From positions 825,248,896-825,312,895 of the forward strand of contig NC_081414.1 in NCBI RefSeq assembly GCF_030272615.1: a stretch of DNA of 64,000 nt. Reading direction: 5' to 3'. Positions 8,720 to 20,342 of this stretch are shown here, in pieces. This DNA comes from Cryptomeria japonica (lineage: Eukaryota > Streptophyta > Pinopsida > Cupressales > Cupressaceae). The translations under genes were made by a program, and so were the position numbers. Under the pieces are notes generated by a model that ran no database searches, was not told where the DNA came from, and saw only the letters and a list, made by a program, of their open reading frames with translations. The stretch's first letter is position 1. Every line of letters starts with the position of its first letter.

Positions 8720-11650
8720 TCGGTTAGGCTCAGCAAAACAATCCAAAATGCATACGGTTTTTTTTAAAATTTCAAATAACCCATGCGTGTTTTGTGTTTT
8801 TCCATGTTTTTTTTGGGGTGTGTCCATTGTTTTGCACACCATCTTGGTGCACATACCCGTATATTTATATATACTTTCTACAACATAGATGTGTTACTTT
8901 CCTGATTCGATGATTATCTTTTGTCAGTTTCATTTGAAGTTATATTAATGTATATATATCGGTATTGTATATTTGGTTCTTTCATTTAATCCAATGAATC
9001 ATGTTTAGTAATGTGGTAAAAATGAGATGTGTATTTTTAAATATTGCTTATTGTAGTGATAGATTATCTAAGAAAATTAATTAGAGTAAAATAAGATATA
9101 CTGGTTCTTTTTATAACCTTGGATTAATGGAATTAATGAAGTATTGAACTACTTTGTTGTAATAGGGTTATTTTGATATTTTTGTAAATAGAATTGAACT
9201 CTGTCATCCTTGTCATAATGAGACCATATCTTTTTGCCATTTGATCTTTCTGTCATTGCAGGTTAATTGGATGTGTCGTTCTATGTTAATGGTTTCTAGA
9301 GGCTTGGGAGGGAGATATGGAATTCTCTATTGTCTTGGTCTTGCATCTCTTTGGATATTTGTTCAAGTCTTGTATGATTTGGTATCTGGTTGGTGTTTTC
9401 TAGCCTTCGTTGGATATTCCCTGTATGTTACCTTATTCTAGCAAGTGAGTCAAGCCTTGCTATGGTAATTTGGTGTTTTTCCATCTTGTGATTTCTGGAG
9501 TGATCTTTGGGGTTGCTTGGATTCCTAGGTGCAATCATGGGGGAGTGGCTTTCATTGGGGGCTGGGACCCAAAGTGGTCGCCAGGGTAACTCAATGAAAG
9601 TTTGTAATCAAGTAAAAATATAATATAATGAATTGGGATGGGTAGTTAGCTCACATTAATAAAGATTAGTTTTTGTTGCCTCTCTTATGCTCAAGTGCTT
9701 GTTTAGGGTTGAGGTAAGTAGACAAGGGCCTAGAATGGCTTCCACCAATCTTGTCCTTTCGAAAGGTTGTGTGGTCCACTAGTGTTTGTATGGGGGTTAA
9801 GGGTCGAGAGAGGTCACCAGGGTAACCCAGGATAGGGGTCGAGACCTAGTGAAGACCTACCAGGGTAACTCATGTCAACCTAGTGATGACACTCTAACCA
9901 TTTGCATACCTAATGGTTTCTTTGGTTTGATCCTCTGTGATTACTTGGGCCCTTGGATGTTGGTTGTTGTCCTTGAGAGTTTCTTTGATCTTGTCTTGTG
10001 GATTTTTTTTTTGTAGCCTTGTGAATCTCATGTGTGTCTTTGTATCAATATGTTTCTTCCCTTTGTCTCTTGGGTCTGACTGATACCTCCTAGCATGGGG
10101 GGTGGACCTGATGGTACCATATGGTTGGGTGGAGTTCTATTCGCACCCATTGGGTTTTGGTTTGATTTGCATCCTGTTCATGGTGGCCCATGAGGAGATT
10201 GAAGACTAACTCTATGTTCCAGATTATGTACCCATTTCATTATTGTAATCTTGGAGATTATATCCTTATGGATACCATATATTGAAAATAATGATCTTAT
10301 TTATATTCTCTCATGGCAATGTAATATTAAATCATGTACCTTGTAGAGGGTCCAATATAATCTTATTTGTAAAAGTTTTCATTTATTCTTATATGTATGG
10401 TTGTGTTAATTTTGAGTATCATCCTTGTGGGGACCCTGAGGACTCTTGTATGATATGTTCATTTTATCCTTATCTTGAATCATCATGATACTCATTGCAT
10501 TGTATGATTTAACTCTTTTTAATTTTTTTCTTTTTTGCATTTTCATTGTTTTATTTGTTTTGTCCTCTAGGCCTCATAGCAAGGGCGTTACAAAAAACCC
10601 TAATAACACACACATGCTTGCATGAAGATTGATGTAACTTTTCTCCATAATTCTTGAATGATGAATATGTAGCTTTGAATCTTTGAAAATGCTTGATGAT
10701 GAATGCTTCACGGATGCGCAAAAAATAGGGCATATAATTGATGTCAAAATGAATTGGTAGGATGTCTTTATATAGCCCTGGTTCCCTAGGTAAATTATTG
10801 ATTAGGCTGCCCTCCAAAATTCATGTGTAGCCCTGGAAATCAAATGTTATCGGAGAGATATAGAACCCACCCCATTTCGAATTGGGGCCTATTTAAGAGG
10901 GACCAGGGAATTTTGGGGCACCTTGGTCCATACTTGGGTATCCCACACCTTGGTACTTCTACAAAAAGGACCAAAATAAATAGCCAAGTGGGAGGGTATC
11001 CCATGATAGGACCCACCAAAGGGTGTTCATGGTATCAAAGTTGGAGAATAGGGTCAAACTAGACCTAGAAAGGAGATGAAGTTAGGACACGCTAAAGTAG
11101 GAGCACAAACATGAGGTGTAAATTGGACTGTTTATAATTTATGACACTACAATAAGAAATATATTATTTTTCTCCAAGAGTATCAAGAACATTCTCCTCT
11201 ATAATGATAATCAAGCACATGATCCTCCATAATGATAATCCTAGTATCTAATTTGGATGATACAAACATAAAATGTCTTTCTTTTCTACTTGAAGACATC
11301 TATCATCCCAGCGATAGCTTAATGTCACTCCTTGTTGCTAAAATTTCTTATATACACAAATATTATTACCCAAATTAGCAAGCTATGAGTAATATGAGCA
11401 TATGTGCTAGTTATTGTACCTTCTTAACAATGTAAACATTTATAATGGTTGATCATAGTTTTTATGTCAATCATGCAAAGTTTAGGTCTTTTATATAGGT
11501 GGCTCTTATGGTCTAAAGGTTTTTTAGGTGTTAAAGATAATGTTGTATGGCCTAAAGACATGGGTATTATTATGTACTATTATTTACTTGGTGCTTTATT
11601 TGTATAACTGTCTATTTTTATCTTTTTGAAATTTTTCTTTTGAGATTCTT
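8720..11650. other. Spacer without recognisable genes
   Basis: No coding region I can support. Around 9540-9880 the phrase CAGGGTAAC recurs three or four times. The stretch near 10580-10592 ends in GGGCGTTACA, which resembles the terminus of a Ty3/Gypsy LTR read from the minus strand, but I found neither its other end nor a target duplication. Bases 10720-11100 look like older LTR or leader debris (TTTATATAGCCCTGG at about 10767). The rest is ordinary AT-rich sequence. Confidence 0.35.
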
Positions 11651-11782
11651 TTTTTTTTATCTATAATTGGCCGAAGCCTGAATAGCTTAGAATTCCACTT
11701 CAGATGTCCCTATTGGGAATTGAACTTGGGTCTCCACAGTGAGAACCTAGTGTTTTAACCAGTTAAGCTCAACCCCTTGGAC
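11651..11782 (-). mobile_element. tRNA-derived SINE
   Basis: On the minus strand, read from 11782 to 11651, the element has a tRNA-like head with an A-box-like GAGCTTAACTGG (11759-11770) and a B box GTTCAATTCC (11716-11725), spaced as in tRNA genes. Then come a short body, the UUCG-type hairpin GGCTTCGGCC (11669-11678) and a poly(A) tail (T run at about 11649-11658). The flanks repeat TCTTTTGAGAT-TTCTT (11636-11650) and TCTTTTGAGATATTCTT (about 11783-11799), a target duplication with one inserted base. The element is about 130 bp and would be transcribed by RNA polymerase III and moved by a LINE. Confidence 0.82.
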
Positions 11783-11799
11783 TCTTTTGAGATATTCTT

Positions 11800-12549
11800 A
11801 TTCTTTTGTAAATATATTTTATTCAATAAAAAATAGGGATATAGATAGATTTCTATGAATATTCTTGTAAAATAATACTATTAATTATGGGACAAGCCTT
11901 ATCCTCATGAAATATTCTTCTCTAACAAGTCATGCGTTTCTCTAAGAAAATATGACTCATATTTGAAATTTATTTGAATTCACTATTTTACAAAATTTAA
12001 ATTTAAATTAGTAATCTTTTTAGTTTTCAATTAAATATGAATGGCGTTTTAACATAAAAGTCAATGTTTTATGGTTAGATTTTTTTACTAACATGTTTAA
12101 AATAAAGTATACTTGATTGTATATTAGTAAATCAAACAATCTATACATTTTAAAGATTAAAATATCATTACAAAATAAAAGTTATACAATCCGAAATTTA
12201 ATATTTTCTTAGGAAAATATAAATATAATAGACAAAAAAATGGATGTGTATTTATTAGGGTTTGTTTATTGTTCCATGGTTATAACTTGATAGATTATCT
12301 TTGATTTATACTAATGACAATATCCCTAGCTACATATATTTATGTATTGACCAACAACTTCTTACTTTGTTGACTAATACTATTTTTAGACAATATAGAA
12401 GAGGAAACTATAGGGGTTCAACTAAAAAAAAGATACTACATTTAATATCTAAAATAACATGAGTAAATCATTAAGAAGTTAACAAAATATAATAACCTAA
12501 AGAAACTATTAATGCTAATAACAAAAAAAAAATTCCAAGTTACCCTAAA
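11800..12549. other. AT-rich spacer
   Basis: Low-complexity AT-rich DNA with short poly(A) and poly(T) runs. No gene, repeat boundary or regulatory element can be supported. Confidence 0.5.
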
Positions 12550-12554
12550 GGTAG

Positions 12555-13187
12555 TGTTAGTGTAGGTTTTTTTATTTTCCTTATGTTAGGAGGTATTTAT
12601 TTTTCCTACACATATTTTATTAAGCTTTCTTCGGTTATTAGGAGCAGTTAATATGAGGACATGTGGCAAAATACTTCAGCTACATGTGTAACTCTCCACC
12701 TCACATGGGTAGTTGAGTTACACACCCTCTTTTGGCTTATTGTGCCACCTCTCATAGCCACTATTTTGTCATTTCCTAAGTGGGTTATGGGGTAGTTGGG
12801 TTTCTCACCCTCTTTTGGCCTTATGTGCCAACTTTCTCAACTCCTTTCCTATCTTCATGTAAGGAGGTTATGCCACATATTTTGGCATTTACCAAGAAAA
12901 GTAAAGCCTTCCACTTTTTATGGGGAATAGGAGTTAATGCACCCCTTGGATGTATATGCTATTATTTTCCTATATAATAAGCATTATACTCTCACCTTCA
13001 TAAGTTCAATGATAGCTCAGTGAGAATCTTCTCAAAATTATCTTCTTTGTCTCTATTTTTCTCTCATATCAGATTGATCTTCATTTAGCTATTTTGATCT
13101 TCGATCATCTATTGCTTGGGGAGTTGCATGTGATCTATGACCGACATCAAATCCTAGCCCGGTTCTCACTTCTCGCAGAATCTAACA
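12555..13187 (+). mobile_element. Solo LTR, 633 bp
   Basis: The element starts TGTTAG (12555) and ends CTAACA (13187), so the ends are inverted repeats. GGTAG at 12550-12554 and at 13188-13192 is a perfect 5-bp target duplication. A TATA box (TATATAATAA, 12971-12980) places the promoter on the plus strand. No internal region exists, so it is a product of recombination between two LTRs of one element. Its sequence is unlike the longer LTR families in the window. Confidence 0.88.
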
Positions 13188-13390
13188 GGTAGATCCATTA
13201 CCTACAATACATAACACCACACTTCATGAAGTTGTCTATCATAAGAAAGCTATGAATATAAACTAGTTGCTTCCTTCAAAAAGTGCAATCAACAATTTAA
13301 AGATAACATACACTTTGGCCCACACTTCACTAATTTTTTTTCACAAAACAAAAAACTAGATGATCACTTTTAGTAATCATATTTTGATGT

Positions 13391-14377
13391 TGTTGGAATC
13401 CAAGAACATGGAGAGAGGGGGGGGGGGGGTGAATCAATGTTCTACAAGAATGATCAATTTTAATTTTATTAAAACATGCATTCACCAACCGGTATACCGG
13501 TACATATAGAATTGAAAGAAGTAAAGCAATAAATAAGCCAATCACACAAATGAATACCATAACACACATAATTATACGTGGAAAACCTCAAAGAGGAAAA
13601 ACCATGGTGAGATTTGTGACCCACAATATCAATCCACTGGCCATATGAAGAGATACTACAAAATATAGGGGCCTGCACTTGCAGGAAGGCTTATAGCCTA
13701 GAGCACACTGCTTAATCACAAAAGGAACCTCACTGACTACATACAAATCTAGACTACAATCTGGAGAAATGATTGAACTGCAATGATAGCATCTTCTATA
13801 CCTAAATACAATTTCGATTAAGCTTTGTCTATTTCGGTTTGAAACCCTAAACCCTTACCGGAATACCCTCTTACATAAATATCCGCACATACATGATCTC
13901 TCACATATACTTAGCATCTCCACTACATTCCATAACCTTTCCTATACATACATATTCATTCATCTTACAAAATGATCTAATCAACTAACCTATATACCCC
14001 TTTACAATTCATCATGGCTTATGTCGGCTTACAAAGATAATTACAATATGAATATACATGTCGGCTTACAAAGATAATTACAATATGAATATACATGTCA
14101 GCTCAATAACATAAATACATGAATATCAAAAACAATTGTTGATGTCAGATCTCCCAAATGATGTTGGCCTTCGATACTGATAACCTAAATATAAACCAAG
14201 TCGACCTGCATTGTCGGTAACCAAAGAAATCCATCCAACCTGCCGATGCTGGTGCCGGTGCTTGTGAAGTGTCTGTCAGCACACAATTAAACCAAAATAT
14301 GAAGTCGGAACATGTTGCCATGTTGTCATCAATGACAACATATTGAAACCAACCAAATTGAGTGTCAATTGCCAACA
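13391..14377 (-). repeat. 3' LTR of the pol-less Copia-type element
   Basis: LTR of 987 bp with + strand ends TGTTGG..CCAACA. It holds a 13-G run (13417-13429), the conserved hairpin region (about 13574-13615) and only two copies of the ATGTTG unit that is expanded in the other LTR. Confidence 0.9.
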
Positions 14378-14389
14378 ATCTCCCCCTTT
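14378..14389 (-). promoter_or_regulatory. Polypurine tract
   Basis: AAAGGGGGAGAT on the minus strand touches the 3' LTR. The bases around it (TGGCATTGATGGCAACA on the + strand) are nearly the same as in the elements at 1265 and 42268. Extra tracts follow at about 14457-14464 and 14523-14531. Confidence 0.85.
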
Positions 14390-14617
14390 GGCATTGATGG
14401 CAACACTCATGTGAAAAAAGATCATGGTTTCCATTTGCCAGTTTCATCCTGAGCCTGCTCCCCCTAAGCTGAATATCCATCTGAACAAAATACTCCATAC
14501 CTCCTGAATATTTTTCACCTATACTCCCCCTTTGACATCAATGCCAAAAATACCAAAAAAAATACCAAAAACCGGGACAAAGAATGAAAGACTGTATGGT
14601 GAATGTCCTAAAATACC

Positions 14618-17600
14618 TTACCGGAGCTGAATATATTTGAAAATATCTAGATAGGCCTTCTCCAAAATCTCTAGATAGGTATCCCAACCAGATTTGAAAA
14701 TGCTAGAAATAGATACAAGTCTATTTAGCATATGGGCATATGACTCTTTCTCATTAAGCTCTGCCGGTGTGGGCTTACCAACCATATCTATACACTCCTT
14801 CTTATGTACACTTAATGAGTCCAACCGGGGACTCACCAATCCTCTAAGACCTCTGGCTCTCCTTACGATTTTATCTTTTTTCCTCTCAAGAGCTAAAACT
14901 TGAGCTTCCAAAACCAAAATCTGACCATCTATAGATGTAGTCAAAGAGTTTGATCCATCAAAAGAATTAACTATATAACCTACAATATCCTCCTGAATAT
15001 CCTTAATCCTTTTATCTGTCTCAGCTGTGAGTAAACTTATGTTATAACATACTCTGTAGATATTAGTACATTGCCTTAATGCAATATTAATCAATTTCAA
15101 CTTATCATTAATCTCCTTCCTCTCTGACTCAATCATTTGATCAAATGTAGCTCTCTTTGCCTGTGTAAACCTCTCCAATGCCTATCGGTTTGATATTTGC
15201 TGTAAAGACTGAAAGTCCTTTGAAATGTGCTCTATGATTGTTTTAAGCTTGCCAGATGGGCTCACTTCTTTGTCAAACTTGCACTCTGGGACAAGTCTAT
15301 GCAAAATAGTGATAGACTGATCAATAACCCCTTTATCCATAGATCCCTCCTTCATCATTTTCTATGCAACCATCATCATGAGTTCAGTAGAGCTCATCTC
15401 CATTATGCTTTTCTTTTCAACTTGCGAGGTGTCAATTGACAACAATGATGGACTCACTACCGGTTCCCTGTCGGATTCTCCTTTCTTCTCCTCTGATTGT
15501 TTAACTTTTATAGCTTCCTCACTTGCACTGGTGACTTCGCCACTTGGTGCAGTCTCAGTTACTATAGGTTCCTCCTTAGGAACCGTGTCCTCATCTTGTA
15601 CATTCTAATCTAGAGGATTGTTGTCCTCGTCATTAGTAACCTATACATTTGCAACCTTTACATTCTTTGTATCTTCCAGTATCTCAACATTTTCCTATAC
15701 ATTAGTTTCTATCGAGGGCTCTATATCCAATATCTTAATATTTTTTAAAATTGAGGGTGAAGTACCCACACAATACTTTTACCTTTCCCTTCAACCGGGA
15801 TATCTGTAGTATCCGTCTTAGGTTCCGGTGAATTATAAAACCATGATTTTCTTCAAAGAACTTAACCCATGCCTTGTGTGTCTCCTTGACTATCTCATTA
15901 ACCCTACCTAACATAAGACTGATTATTCTATGCTTGTTGTGAAAGATTTTCCTATCTACAACTTCAAGTGTCTTGTCCATCTCTGGAGTAATAGAAACAC
16001 AAACAGATAACAACTCTTGAATCTTTATATGTCTGTCCTCTTCCATTGCTGATAATCTTCTAGCATCTAATATGTCATATAACTGTGCCGGTATTTGGTT
16101 TTCAATTTCTAACAAGGCTTTCTTATAAATATCCAAATACAACAAAACCGATTCCTCTACTTCTCTCTGTTCAACATCATTCAAATGCTCATAATAAAAT
16201 TGCACATTCTTCAACATACCATCTTTAGTTATTTCATTAATTATTCTTCACAAGTCTTGGGTGGAATAACAATTACATTACCAGATACAAGTACAAGATC
16301 AATGTTATCCTTCTTCTTCCTTCTTCCAGTATCAGATGGGGCTGAAGGTGTTTCTTTTGGTGCTCTTTTCTGTGCTGATACTCTAATAGTAACTTTCCTA
16401 ACTGGTTGCTTCTTTGATTCTACCTTAGTCTCTTCAGTTTTCTTCCTTAATACCCTCTTGAATGCTAAGGGTGTGTCATCATCAGATCCAGATTCTACTG
16501 CAATTGCCTCAATGAATATTTTTGGCTCTTTCCTTTTTCTCCCTTTCTCCGAAACAACATCAATTAATGCCTTGATGTCTTGTGAAACCTTTTCAACAAA
16601 TTTACTTGCCTTGCCTTCCTGCTTCTCCCTCTTCTTCTGATTGAACTCAGTTTCAACCTCTTTCTTTTTCTGCTTAGCAGTACCAAAGGTTTTTATAGTT
16701 TCATCTTTAGGTGCATCAATTAGCATCTGTGCATAAGCATCTAGGATATGTGCATCAATTTCATAACCCATTTCCTCAATCCAAATCTTCTGGGGCTGTA
16801 CAACTTCCATCAAAGTTTCAACTTTCTTAACCATGAAGCATATCTCAGTTGAATACTTTTCAACAATGTGCTTTGGAACCCTCTCCCTAGAATTCATAGC
16901 CTTCTGAAATGCTTTAAAGTAACCCCACACTTTGTCATCTCTCTGACTAGCCAATGTAGCAATTGATTGTTTTAGTTGCCTCCCTATCGGGATATCGAAT
17001 GCCCATTGTCTCTTCCCAAAACCGGGAGTCTCATCAATGAAAAACAACATTAAACAGACAATTAGGTTTCCATACCTGAATGTTCCTTTCTTCTCTCCTT
17101 TGATCTTTCCTAGGTTAATCAATAATTCATCCAACATCCAACCACATAGATCTAACTTCTCATTTCCCCTCATCATTTTATGAGTTGCATAAATGTAGGA
17201 GCTAGAAATAGAATTCAGTTAGTTTGATTGAGTTACCTTGTAACCAATGACCATGCTTCTGAATCTGATATCTCTGTCAGTGATAGTGCTAATCCTCATT
17301 AATCGCTTGTCTATTGTTGCGCTGGTGATCTTTTTGACCTGATCATTAGAAACCTTCTTCTCGAGACATTGTCCAACCTGTGGTAAACCGGTGATTGCCT
17401 TGATGGCCTCCTTCAAAATCTTATATAGTCTATCTAACCAGATAAATTCTCCATGCACTCTGCTCAAAACATATCTAATAATCTCATCTTCAAATTCCAG
17501 AATATTCAGAATGCTGGTAAACCCTAGATCCTCAATATGTTGGTACTCAGGCTTAATCTTTCCAGATTCTCCCATTAACTAATTCATGTACATTCTCTTA

Positions 17601-17818
17601 ATATCACTCGTTCATAAATCCTCAATATGACAGTGAATGTAATCTCTGACATCTTCAACATACACGACTCCTTCCGAGACACAGGAAAATGCACCAACCA
17701 AATCATTTAGGGTAGCAATATGCAGATATCGCTTGAAAATAGGCCTGGGACAATCCTTGACCTCAACTACAGTAGGATTTGCAATAAACATAGGTATATA
17801 TAATGATCTCGCTTCCAT
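14618..17818 (-). pseudogene. Accessory ORF of unknown function in a pol-less Copia element
   Basis: A coding tract of about 1,065 codons from ATG (17816-17818) to a stop at 14618. It is read in segments split by TGA (17612), TAG (17579), TAA (17219), frame changes near 16240 and 15740, and five TAG codons (15695, 15641, 15605, 15362, 15182). Segments: an N-terminal part; a conserved central part (CGWMLDELLINLGKIKGEKK, then VCLMLFF, then EEMGYEIDAHI); a Lys-rich linker with basic patches (KKKE, RKRKEP, GRRKKK); a helical domain (SVLLYLDIYKKALLEIE..LMLGRVNEIVKE); an acidic/Ser linker; and a C-terminal coiled coil ending in a SPRLD motif. The last domains recur at 42268-46225. It resembles in general style the putative plant transposon proteins found in non-autonomous elements, but no activity is known to me. 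Confidence 0.7.
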
Positions 17819-18166
17819 GATGAAAGATAAATACCTATGAATAGCTGCCAATGAAAAACCCTAAAGAACTCTTTCGATTGCTGGTGAAATCGCTCAAGAA
17901 GATATCGATCACACTGATTCACCTTAGACTTCCCCTGAATCGCTCTCAATACAAAGTGATCAGAAATGAAGTGAATTCATCCTTTTAACCTCAAAGAAAC
18001 CCTAATTCGTTAATGATATGAATGACTTCTAGTGGAAGATAACGAATCTCGATTAAACATCTCCATGCCGGATAAGCATCTCCAATGTTTGGAACATCTT
18101 TCAGAACCTCTTCCCAGGGCATAAGCAACATCTTCATGAATTTTTCCTACCCCTAAGGCATCTGCC
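17819..18166. other. Leader between gag-like gene and accessory ORF
   Basis: About 350 bp with no coding continuity. On the minus strand it could serve as an untranslated leader for the accessory frame, whose ATG at 17818 follows a stop at about 17857. I see no clear TATA box in that direction. Confidence 0.4.
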
Positions 18167-19290
18167 TTAGTTATTAGATTGGCTTCTTGCTGGTGTAGGA
18201 GAAACCTCCTCTGTCAGTTGAGTAACCAGAGCCTTTCCATCTGCTGATTGTTCTTTTGACTTCCTGACCCATCTCTGGGTATGATCTTGCCAGAATTCAT
18301 TAACCTTCTATTTCCCTTTCTCATTTGATCCATTATTACCAACCAGTGGATTTCTGCTTCTACAGAACTTAGCAATATGTCCAACCTCATTACATGTGAA
18401 ATTGTTCTTTTGAATTGCTTTGCTAAAACCGGTGTAATTGCTTGACCTGCATTGATTAGCCATATGTCCAAATTTTCCAAATGAATAACATTTAACATTC
18501 ATTCTGCAATCTTTTGTTTTATGACCATACTTATTGCATTTAGAACATTGACTGAGAGTAGAATTAGGGTTTTGATTTGCTCTATTTCTACATCGCCTAG
18601 CCATGTGACCAAATTTATTACAAACAAAGCATCTAGCATTAAATTTGTAAGCATTAAGCTGCCTTATCGGTGTCTTATGGTTTTGATCTTCATTTGCAGT
18701 ACCGAAACTCTGACCCTGTTCAAATCCAAGTCCACTGAAATCTCCATTCTGCCTTTGTCTTTTCAATAACTCATCTAGCTGTGTTGAACTAATCTTGAAC
18801 TAATCTTGAATTTTTCTTTATACTCACTTTCAATTGTCAAATCATCTCTCAAAATGATCATTTGTCTCTCAAGTTCTTGTTCATTACTCTGGGCTTGTAC
18901 TAAATCAGTTCTCAGCATATCAATTTCATGAACCAACCTTCCACATTCTTCAAATTTGTTCTTTAGAGATACAACATGATTTTCTTCCTTTTTCTTCTGG
19001 TCCTCAATCTCTTTAGACATCCTCATAGTTATAGCTTGCATTTCAATCCTCATAACCATGTTCTTCCGGCTTAGCTTCAGGCATCTCTCATTAAGGACAT
19101 CTTTCTCTTCATTATCCTTATTTTGCAAAATTTCCTTCCTCCTAGATTGAACATATGATATCCTCTCCTATAGGACAAGAATGAATTCTTGAGAAGAATT
19201 CAATTCATCTTGTAACTTCAAGTTCTTCATCCTTTCAGCATCATAATCTTCAAGTGCTACCTCAAGTTGCTTCTCCAAACTCATATCCAT
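18167..19290 (-). pseudogene. gag: Gag-like protein: coiled coil plus four zinc knuckles
   Basis: Read from ATG (19288-19290) to TAA (18167-18169). The first part is a Lys/Glu-rich heptad-like coiled coil of about 160 residues; the second holds four CCHC zinc knuckles. CFVCNKFGHMARRC and CSKCNKYGHKTKDC are intact. The third has Phe for the second Cys, and the fourth lacks its first Cys. There is no UBN2 capsid region, unlike the gag at 5396-6814 and at 37137. Breaks: TAG 19168-19170, TAG 18308-18310, and an exact 11-bp tandem duplication (18787-18797 and 18798-18808) that shifts the frame; removing one copy restores frame agreement between the two halves. The likely role was RNA binding and packaging. 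Confidence 0.82.
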
Positions 19291-19343
19291 GGAATCCGAA
19301 TTCAGGATCTTCCTCAAGCTGTTAAACTTCCTCCAAGGCACAA

Positions 19344-19356
19344 GGCTTTGATACCA
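19344..19356 (-). promoter_or_regulatory. Primer-binding site, initiator Met tRNA type
   Basis: The + strand reads GGCTTTGATACCA, one mismatch from the tRNA-iMet 3' end, two bases from the 5' LTR (19359). This is the same spacing as in the element at 1265-7928. Confidence 0.88.
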
Positions 19357-19358
19357 AT

Positions 19359-20342
19359 TGTTGGAATCCAAGAAAACTGAGAGGAGGGGGGGGGGTGAAT
19401 CCGTGCTCTACCAGAATGATCAATTTTAACCTTATTAAACAATGCATTCACCAACCAGTATACCGGTACATATATAACTGAAAGAAGTAAAGCAAGCAAT
19501 AAGACAATCACACAAATGAATACCATAACACACAAAATTATGTGTGAAAAACCTCAAAGAGGAAAAACCACGGTGGGATTTGTGACCCACAATATCAATC
19601 CACTAGCCATATGAAGAGATATTACAAAATATAGGAGCCTACACTTACAGGAAGGCTTACAACCTAGAGCACACTGCTCAATCACAAAAGGAGCCTCACT
19701 GACTACATATAAATCCAGACTACAATCCGGAGAAATGATTGAACTGCTATGCTTGAATATACTTTCGGTTAAGCTCTGTCTATTTCGGTCTAAAACCCTA
19801 AACCCTTAACAAAATACCCTCTTACATAAATATCCTCACATACATGATCTCTCACATATATTTCACTTCTCCACTACATTCCATAACCTTTCCTATAGAT
19901 ACATATTCCTTCATCTTACAAAATGATCTAATCAACTGACCTATATACCCCTTTACAATTCATCATGCCTTGTGTCAGTTTACAAAGATAATTACAATAT
20001 AAATATACATGTCAACTCAATAACATAAATACATGAATATCAAAAACAATTGCCGATGTCGGATCTCCTAAATGATGTCGACCTGCGATACCGATAACCT
20101 GAATATAAACCATGTCGGCTTGCATTGCCGATAACCAAAGAAATCTATCCAACCTGCCGGTGCCGGTGAAGTGTCTACCAATACACAACTAAACCAAAAT
20201 ATGAAGCCGGAACATGTTGCCATGTTGCAATTTTGCCATGTTGCCATGTTGCCATGTTGTCATGTTGTCATGTTGCCATGTTGCCATGTTGCCATCAATG
20301 ACAAGATATTGAAACCAACCAAATTGAGTATCAATTGCCAAC
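19359..20342 (-). repeat. 5' LTR of the pol-less Copia-type element
   Basis: Pairs with 13391-14377. It holds a 10-G run (19386-19395) and the conserved hairpin region (about 19543-19585). Near its outer end is a 9-bp minisatellite that is much longer than in the partner LTR. Confidence 0.88.
20212..20297 (-). repeat. Minisatellite, unit GCCATGTTG, about 9-10 copies
   Basis: Tandem 9-bp units with small variants (GTCATGTTG, GCAATTTTG) lie inside the U3 part of the 5' LTR. The partner LTR has about two units at the same place (about 14310-14325), so the expansion happened after insertion. The + strand frame across it gives a His-Val-Ala-Met-Leu repeat and is not a gene. Confidence 0.9.

Larger units (their letters stand above)
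13391..20342 (-). mobile_element. Pol-less Copia-type element with gag-like gene and accessory ORF
   Basis: Element of about 6.95 kb on the minus strand. The LTRs are 13391-14377 and 19359-20342, the primer site is 19344-19356 and the polypurine tract 14378-14389. The internal region codes first for a coiled-coil and zinc-knuckle protein (19290 to 18167), then for a long accessory frame (17818 to 14618). No protease, integrase, reverse transcriptase or RNase H motif is present, so it is non-autonomous. LTR ends, primer site and PPT match the pol-bearing Copia element at 1265-7928 in pattern. The flanks (GATGT left, TAAGG right) do not match, and the right end reads CCAAC-T instead of CCAACA, so the target duplication is lost or the end was altered. 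Confidence 0.85.

Noticed and set aside
9241-9441. Hydrophobic 66-codon open frame, membrane-like
   Set aside because: Begins at TTG, no homology I recognise, and AT-rich spacers give such frames by chance.
10580-10592. GGGCGTTACA as the end of a Ty3/Gypsy LTR
   Set aside because: No matching TGTAACGCCC or target duplication found on the other side.
16185-16640. Long plus-strand open frame (151 codons), Ser/Phe-rich
   Set aside because: Antisense shadow of the accessory frame at 14618-17818; composition follows from Lys/Glu-rich codons on the other strand.
13391-20342. Target duplication for the pol-less element
   Set aside because: Flanks GATGT and TAAGG do not match; no shift of one or two bases gives a convincing 5-bp repeat.
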